Shown piece by piece: positions 5,150 to 9,239 of a stretch of 9,239 bases of DNA (within the stretch, counting starts at the first letter, position 1; every line of letters starts with the position of its first letter). This stretch comes from Actinomycetes bacterium (GTDB taxonomy: Bacteria; Actinomycetota; Actinomycetes; Propionibacteriales; Propionibacteriaceae). The position numbers and the translations under genes were made by a program. The DNA lies in assembly GCA_023412435.1 (NCBI GenBank), contig JAEYNS010000340.1:1-9239 (forward strand). The letters run 5' to 3'. The notes beneath the pieces were generated by a model. It searched no databases, was not told the origin of the DNA, and saw only the letters and a program-made list of their open reading frames with translations.

Positions 5150-6665
5150 AGACCTCGATCCGGGCGCCGAGGGCGTTCAGCCGGTTCGGCAGGTCCTCGT
5201 AGCCGCGGTTGATCACGTAGACGTCACGCAGCACGCTGGTGCCGCGGGCGGCGAGGGCGGCCAGCAGCAGGCAGACGGCCGGACGCAGTGCCTGCGGGCA
5301 GACCAGTTCCTGTCCCCGCCAGCGGGTGGGTCCGCTGACCACGATCCGGTGCGGGTCGAGCAACTGGACGTCGGCGCCCAGCTTGGTGAGGTCGACCAGG
5401 TGGATCGCCCGGTTCTCGTACACCCAGTCGTGAATCAGGGTGCGGCCCTCAGCCGCGGCGGCGATCACCGCGAAGAACGGCAGGTTGTCGATGTTGAGGC
5501 CCGGGAACGGCAGGGCGTGGATCTTGTCCGCCGCCGCGTGCAGGTCCGAGGGCAGGGCGGTGATGTCGACCAGCCGGGTGCGTCCGTTCGCCGCGGCGTA
5601 CTCGGGTGAGAGCCGGTAGCGAAGACCCATCTCCTCAAGGATCGCCAACTCGATGTCGAGGAACTCGATCGGCGCCCGTGTGATCGTCAGCTCGCTGCGG
5701 GTCACGATCGCGGCGGTGAGCAGGCTCATGGCCTCGATCGGGTCCTCCGACGGGGCGAACTCGATGTCCTTGTCGATCCGGTCCAGGCCGATCACCCGCA
5801 ACGTGGTGGTGCCGATGCCGTCGATCTGGACGCCGAGTTCCTGCAGGAAGAAGCACAGGTCCTGGACCATGTAGTTGGCACTGGCGTTGCGGATCGTGGT
5901 CCGGCCGGGGAACTGGGCGGCTGCCATCAGGACGTTCTCGGTGACGGTGTCGCCGCGCTCGATGAGGGTGATGGTGCGCTCCTCGCCGCCGAGACGGTGC
6001 ACCTTGGCCCGGTAGAAGCCCTGGGTGGCGCGCACCTCGAGGCCGAAGTGGCGCAGCGCGTGCAGGTGGGGGGTGATCGTCCGTGCCCCGAGGTTGCAGC
6101 CACCGGCGTACGGCAGGTCGAACCTCTCCTCGTCGTGCAGCAGCGGGCCGAGGAACATGATGATCGAGCGGGTGCGGCGGGCGGCGGCCGCGTCCATGGC
6201 GGACAGGTTCAGGTGGGTGGGCCGGATCAGCTCGAGCTGCGACCGGTCGTCCGACCAGGTGGCCTGCACGCCGATGCTGGTCAGCACCTCGATGAGGCGG
6301 TTGACCTCCTCGATCTGGGCGATGCCCTGCAGCACGGTGCGTCCGTGGTTGAGCAGGGCGGCGCACATCAGGGCGACGGCAGCGTTCTTCGACGACCGGA
6401 CGGCGATCGATCCCCGCAGCGTGGTGGGGCCCTCGACCCGGAAGTGGGTGGGCCCGCTCGGGCCGGCGCTGATCAGCGGGCTCTCCAGGGCGTGGGCGAT
6501 CCGGTTGATCATCTCGAGGCTGAGGTTCTGGCCCCCCGATTCGATCCGGTGGATCGCGCTCTGACTGGTGCCCAGTTCGGTCGCCAGCTGTTGCTGGGTG
6601 AGGCCGCGTTGCTTGCGCGCGTCGCGGATCAGGGTGCCGATGCTGCTGGGGAGGAGGTCTGCCAC
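5139..6665 (-). CDS. XRE helix-turn-helix fused to a MurA-like enolpyruvyl transferase
   Basis: 508-aa two-domain protein. Residues 8-62 form an XRE/Cro-type HTH (I-G-T-L-I-R-D-A-R; T-Q-Q-Q-L-A; G-T-S-Q-S-A-I-H-R-I-E). Residues 72-508 match UDP-N-acetylglucosamine 1-carboxyvinyltransferase, which adds enolpyruvate from PEP to UDP-GlcNAc in peptidoglycan synthesis. Aligned by eye to E. coli MurA: K93-N94 correspond to K22-N23; C190 in G-G-C-N-L-G-A-R to Cys115 (the fosfomycin target); R195 to R120; D393 to D305; R461 to R371; and R487 in N-R-G-Y-E to R397. The position of D369 is Ala459, and the R-E-P-E segment is replaced by A-N-Y-M (263-266). The domain may thus be a true enzyme, a paralogue with altered substrate, or a ligand sensor. 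GTG 6665 is chosen: it lies 6 nt after TATGGT and just before the HTH. GTG 6668 is the alternative. Confidence 0.85.
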   Translation of the reverse strand: MADLLPSSIGTLIRDARKQRGLTQQQLATELGTSQSAIHRIESGGQNLSLEMINRIAHALESPLISAGPSGPTHFRVEGPTTLRGSIAVRSSKNAAVALMCAALLNHGRTVLQGIAQIEEVNRLIEVLTSIGVQATWSDDRSQLELIRPTHLNLSAMDAAAARRTRSIIMFLGPLLHDEERFDLPYAGGCNLGARTITPHLHALRHFGLEVRATQGFYRAKVHRLGGEERTITLIERGDTVTENVLMAAAQFPGRTTIRNASANYMVQDLCFFLQELGVQIDGIGTTTLRVIGLDRIDKDIEFAPSEDPIEAMSLLTAAIVTRSELTITRAPIEFLDIELAILEEMGLRYRLSPEYAAANGRTRLVDITALPSDLHAAADKIHALPFPGLNIDNLPFFAVIAAAAEGRTLIHDWVYENRAIHLVDLTKLGADVQLLDPHRIVVSGPTRWRGQELVCPQALRPAVCLLLAALAARGTSVLRDVYVINRGYEDLPNRLNALGARIEVFKD

Positions 6666-6671
6666 CACACG

Positions 6672-6677
6672 ACCATA
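6672..6677 (-). promoter_or_regulatory. Predicted -10 box of the HTH-MurA gene (leaderless)
   Basis: TATGGT on the minus strand fits TAnnnT and lies 6 nt before the GTG at 6665 (3 nt before the GTG at 6668). There is no Shine-Dalgarno, so the mRNA is probably leaderless. No clear -35 was found at 16-18 bp. Confidence 0.35.
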
Positions 6678-6692
6678 TCTCACATGAGAGAT
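6677..6692. promoter_or_regulatory. 16-bp palindrome, candidate operator
   Basis: ATCTCACATGAGAGAT is a dyad with 7 of 8 base pairs symmetric: ATCTC-a-CA / TG-a-GAGAT. It sits between the HTH-MurA gene and lpdC. It touches the first base of the HTH-MurA -10 box and covers the spacer region upstream of it. Relative to lpdC it spans about -54 to -39 from the predicted start. This is a classic place for an autoregulatory XRE operator; binding by the fusion protein is inference. Confidence 0.5.
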
Positions 6693-6717
6693 GAACGCAG
6701 CCTTGAGGGGGTTGCCA

Positions 6718-6723
6718 TAGAGT
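6718..6723 (+). promoter_or_regulatory. Predicted -10 box of lpdC (leaderless)
   Basis: TAGAGT followed by 7 nt and then the ATG at 6731. Spacing implies transcription starting at or next to the start codon. No good -35 is visible. The same hexamer and spacing occur before the phosphodiesterase gene. Confidence 0.4.
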
Positions 6724-6730
6724 GTGGCCC

Positions 6731-8131
6731 ATGACCACACACTTCGACGTCGTCGTGCTGGGCGCCGGCCCCGGGGGGTACGTAGCCGCGATCCGTGCCG
6801 CTCAGCTGGGCCTTTCAGTCGCCATCATCGAGAAGCAGTGGTGGGGCGGCGTGTGCCTCAATGTGGGCTGCATCCCGACCAAGGCGTTGCTGCGCAACGC
6901 CGAGTTGGCGCACATCTTCACGGCGGAGGCAGACCTGTTCGGGATCGAGGGAGAGGTCACCTTCAACTACGCCAAGGCGTTCTCGCGCAGTCGCCAGGTC
7001 TCCGACCGGATGGTCAAGGGCGTCCACTTCCTGATGCGGAAGAACAAGATCACCGAGCTCAACGGTTGGGGCAGCTTCGTCGACGCGAAGACGATCGAGG
7101 TCACCGGTGAGTCGGGCGAGAAGCAGACGGTCACCTTCGACAACTGCATCATCGCGGCCGGCGCCACCACCAAGCTGCTGCCCGGCACCCAGGTCTCCGA
7201 GCGGGTCTACACCTACGAGGAGCAGATCCTCTCCGACCAAATCCCCGGGTCGATAGTGATCTGCGGCGCGGGGGCCATCGGCACCGAGTTCGCCTACGTG
7301 CTCGCCAACTACGGCAGCAAGGTCACCATCGTCGAGTACCTCGACCGGATGGTGCCGAATGAGGACGCCGAAGTGTCGGCGGAACTGGCCAAGGCCTACA
7401 AGAAGCTGGGCATCCAGGTTCTCACCGCCACCAAGGTGGAGAAGATCGAGGAGACCGCGGACGGCGTCAAGGTGACGGTCAGCCCTGCCACCGGCGGCGA
7501 GGCGCGGGTGCTGGAGGCGGACAGCGTCCTGCAGTCGCTCGGCTTCGCACCCCGCACCACCGGCTACGGCCTGGAGAACACCGGCGTCGAGCTCACCGAG
7601 CGCGGCGCCATCGCGATCGACGACTTCATGCGGACCAACGTGCCGGGAATCTACGCGATCGGCGACGTCACGATGAAGCTGATGCTGGCCCACACCGCCG
7701 AGGCGCAGGGCGTCGTGGCCGCCGAGACCATCGCCGGCGCCGAGACGATGCCGATCAACTACGACATGATCCCGCGGGCCACCTACTGCCAGCCGCAGAT
7801 CGGTTCCTTCGGCTACACCGAGGAGCAGGCCAAGGCCAAGGGCTATGAGGTCAAGGTCGCGAAGTTCCCGTTCTCGGCCAACGGCAAGGCCCACGGGCTG
7901 GGCGACGCCACCGGCTTCGTCAAGGTCGTCGCCGACGCCCGTTACAACGAGATCCTCGGTGCCCACATGATCGGGCCGGACGTCTCCGAGTTGCTCCCCG
8001 AACTCACCCTGGCCCAGCAGTGGGACCTGACCGCCGACGAGGTGGGACGCAACATCCACGCCCACCCGAGCCTGTCCGAGGCACTGAAGGAGGCCGTCGA
8101 GGGAATCGCCGGCCACATGATCAACCTGTGA
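6731..8131 (+). CDS. lpdC: Dihydrolipoyl dehydrogenase (LpdC type)
   Basis: 466-aa FAD-dependent disulfide oxidoreductase, the E3 subunit of pyruvate and other 2-oxoacid dehydrogenase complexes. It reoxidises dihydrolipoamide with NAD+. Visible features are the FAD-binding G-A-G-P-G-G (11-16), the redox disulfide C42-x4-C47 in [10 protein letters not shown], the NAD-binding G-A-G-A-I-G-T-E-F, the second FAD motif in Y-A-I-G-D-V, and the C-terminal interface H-A-H-P-S-L-S-E with the catalytic His-Glu pair. The end H-M-I-N-L and the internal H-F-L-M-R-K-N-K-I resemble mycobacterial LpdC (Rv0462) rather than E. coli Lpd. The ATG at 6731 is preferred to the GTG at 6722: it gives the family N-terminus [11 protein letters not shown] and fits a leaderless start. 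GAGGGG at 6705-6710 could serve the GTG. The HhH-GPD gene follows after 7 bp, so the two are probably co-transcribed. Confidence 0.95.
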   Translation: MTTHFDVVVLGAGPGGYVAAIRAAQLGLSVAIIEKQWWGGVCLNVGCIPTKALLRNAELAHIFTAEADLFGIEGEVTFNYAKAFSRSRQVSDRMVKGVHFLMRKNKITELNGWGSFVDAKTIEVTGESGEKQTVTFDNCIIAAGATTKLLPGTQVSERVYTYEEQILSDQIPGSIVICGAGAIGTEFAYVLANYGSKVTIVEYLDRMVPNEDAEVSAELAKAYKKLGIQVLTATKVEKIEETADGVKVTVSPATGGEARVLEADSVLQSLGFAPRTTGYGLENTGVELTERGAIAIDDFMRTNVPGIYAIGDVTMKLMLAHTAEAQGVVAAETIAGAETMPINYDMIPRATYCQPQIGSFGYTEEQAKAKGYEVKVAKFPFSANGKAHGLGDATGFVKVVADARYNEILGAHMIGPDVSELLPELTLAQQWDLTADEVGRNIHAHPSLSEALKEAVEGIAGHMINL

Positions 8132-8138
8132 GGCAGCC

Positions 8139-8717
8139 ATGGCCGACCTCTACCTGAGCGGCGACCCGGTCGCCGACCAACTGCTGTCCACCGACCCCAA
8201 CGCGCTGCTGATCGGCATGTTGCTCGACCAGCAGGTTCCGATGGAGAAAGCCTTCTCCGGGCCGGCGGTGATCGCCTCCCGGATGGGCGGACGGCTGGAC
8301 GTTGCGGCGATCGCGGCGGCGGACGCCGACGACTTCGTCGCGCTCTGCTCGCAGCCGCCGGCGATCCACCGGTTCCCGCGGTCGATGGCCGAACGCGTCC
8401 AGGCGCTGTGCCAGGAACTGGTGGACAAATGGGAGGGGCAGGCGTCCAACCTGTTCGCCGCCGCCCGCACCGGCACCGAGCTGCGCGGGCTGCTTGAGGC
8501 GCTGCCCGGGTTCGGCGCCGCCAAGGCGCAGATCTTCGTGGCACTGCTCGGCAAGCAGTACGGCATCACGCCGCCGGGCTGGCAGGAGGCTGCCGGCGAG
8601 TTCGGCCAGGACGGCTACCGCTCGGTGGCCGACATCACCGACCGCGACTCTCTGCTGAAGGTGCGCGCCACCAAGCAGGCGGCGAAGGCGGCGGCCAAGG
8701 CGACCAGACAGGCCTGA
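8139..8717 (+). CDS. HhH-GPD superfamily protein, actinobacterial uncharacterised type
   Basis: 192-aa protein of the helix-hairpin-helix/GPD superfamily, whose members are mostly base-excision DNA glycosylases. The N-terminal helix has M-L-L-D-Q-Q-V-P (27-34), matching the family S-Q-Q-T/V segment. The hairpin is L-P-G-F-G-A-A-K-A (122-130), preceded by a helix and followed by I-F-V-A-L-L-G-K-Q-Y-G. The stretch after it, I-T-P-P-G-W-Q-E-A-A, lacks the usual V-D-T-H with catalytic Asp, and no iron-sulfur cysteine cluster is present. The C-terminus is Lys/Ala-rich (K-Q-A-A-K-A-A-A-K-A, 179-188), likely an unstructured DNA- or RNA-binding tail. The ATG has GAGG 5 nt upstream and follows lpdC by 7 bp. 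I take it to be the small actinobacterial HhH-GPD family with no proven substrate; glycosylase activity is not shown by the sequence. Confidence 0.8.
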   Translation: MADLYLSGDPVADQLLSTDPNALLIGMLLDQQVPMEKAFSGPAVIASRMGGRLDVAAIAAADADDFVALCSQPPAIHRFPRSMAERVQALCQELVDKWEGQASNLFAAARTGTELRGLLEALPGFGAAKAQIFVALLGKQYGITPPGWQEAAGEFGQDGYRSVADITDRDSLLKVRATKQAAKAAAKATRQA

Positions 8718-8738
8718 GGCTGAAGCGCCCGGGGTCCG

Positions 8739-9239
8739 TCAGCGGGGGAGTCGCCCGACGACCGCGCGCGGGAGCCCTGCCAGGTCGGGGATCGTGCGCA
8801 CCTGGCTGAAGCCGGCGGCGATCGCCAGGTCGCGGACGGCCGCGTCCTGCACCTCCGCATGCTCCATGACGAGCAGCCCGCCGGCGCGCAGCAGTCGCCG
8901 GGCCGCGGCGATCACGGCGCGGGGGACGTCGAGACCGTCCGGCCCGCCACCGTAGAGGGCCAGGTCGGGATCGTGGTCGCGGACCTCGGGCTCGACGGGG
9001 ACCGCGTCGGGTGGGATGTAGGGCGGGTTGCTCACCACCACGTCGACGGGGCGTCGAGGTCGGCCAGCAGCCCGGGCTCGCGGACGTCGGCCTGCTCCAG
9101 CCGGAGCGCGCCCACCCCGGCCGCGAGCGCGTTCTTCCTGGTCAGCGCCACCGCGGCGAGCGAGAGGTCGACGGCGACCACCTGCGACGCGGGCACCTCG
9201 GTGGCGACCGAGACCGCGATCCCGCCGGCCCCGCAGCAC
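8739..9239 (-). CDS. prmC: Peptide chain release factor N5-glutamine methyltransferase, partial and frameshifted
   Basis: C-terminal two thirds of PrmC (HemK), which methylates the Gln of the GGQ motif in release factors using S-adenosylmethionine. The 3' part reads in one frame: V-V-S-N-P-P-Y-I-P (NPPY at 9029-9018), then E-V-R-D-H-D-P, A-L-Y-G-G-G-P-D-G-L-D and L-V-M-E-H-A, all PrmC hallmarks. The 5' part (9238 to about 9050) is coherent only in a neighbouring frame. There it gives the SAM-binding C-C-G-A-G-G-I-A, then V-V-A-V-D-L-S and L-E-Q-A-D-V-R-E, and runs into a stop at 9034-9032. One extra C on the minus strand in the C4 run (G4 on plus, 9048-9051) would join them as L-D-A-P-V-D-V-V-V. 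The gene therefore carries a one-base deletion or a sequence error. The 5' end lies beyond the window. It converges on the HhH-GPD gene. Confidence 0.85.
   Translation of the reverse strand: MLRGRRDRGLGRHRGARVAGGRRRPLARRGGADQEERARGRGGRAPAGAGRRPRARAAGRPRRPVDVVVSNPPYIPPDAVPVEPEVRDHDPDLALYGGGPDGLDVPRAVIAAARRLLRAGGLLVMEHAEVQDAAVRDLAIAAGFSQVRTIPDLAGLPRAVVGRLPR

Noticed and set aside
5142..5153. GTCTT-tg-AAGAC palindrome across the pdxY and HTH-MurA stop codons
   Set aside because: Only 5 bp per arm with a 2-nt centre and no T-run; not a plausible terminator hairpin.
6815..8140. A 441-codon open frame antisense to lpdC
   Set aside because: It consists of low-complexity Gly, Asp, Leu and Val residues and mirrors lpdC codons; the plus-strand product has every expected motif.
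9048..9051. Programmed ribosomal frameshift in prmC
   Set aside because: No classic slippery heptamer or known family precedent; a one-base indel or homopolymer sequencing error explains it better.

Overview
The window is a GC-rich stretch of an actinobacterial chromosome. Third codon positions are almost always G or C. It carries RbpA, which is restricted to Actinobacteria, a mycobacterial-type LpdC, and an apolipoprotein N-acyltransferase next to a polyprenol-phosphate mannosyltransferase. The gene style would fit Propionibacteriales, but I cannot fix the genus by reading alone. Coding density is very high: no gene-free stretch exceeds about 105 bases. I see no rRNA, tRNA, CRISPR array, IS element or prophage.

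Layout. Positions 1-1625 (+) hold an envelope operon: the 3' end of lnt, a GT2 polyprenol-phosphate mannosyltransferase, and fxsA in a stop/start overlap with it. rbpA (1632-1979, -) converges on fxsA and has a readable promoter at 2024-2052. Next on the minus strand is a two-gene unit, a glycerophosphodiester phosphodiesterase (3423-4220) followed by an overlapping UMF1/Atg22-type MFS transporter (2083-3426). Divergent from it is a pyridoxal kinase of the PdxY type (4289-5149, +). That gene runs tail to tail, with 11 bp of overlap, into an unusual fusion of an XRE helix-turn-helix and a MurA-like enolpyruvyl transferase (5139-6665, -). Divergent from the fusion is lpdC (6731-8131, +), followed 7 bp later by an actinobacterial HhH-GPD protein (8139-8717, +). 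The window ends inside prmC (8739-9239, -), which is split by an apparent one-base frameshift.

How the genes relate. The first operon makes mannosyl-lipid donor and acylates lipoproteins, both at the membrane. RbpA activates RNA polymerase. LpdC supplies the E3 component of 2-oxoacid dehydrogenases. PdxY salvages vitamin B6. The remaining genes look like neighbours rather than one pathway.

The most interesting part is the 65-bp region between the HTH-MurA fusion and lpdC. It holds a near-perfect 16-bp palindrome touching the fusion gene's predicted -10 box, which makes it a candidate operator for the fusion protein's own HTH. Several genes here also appear to be leaderless, with a TAnnnT box placed 6-7 nt before the start codon.
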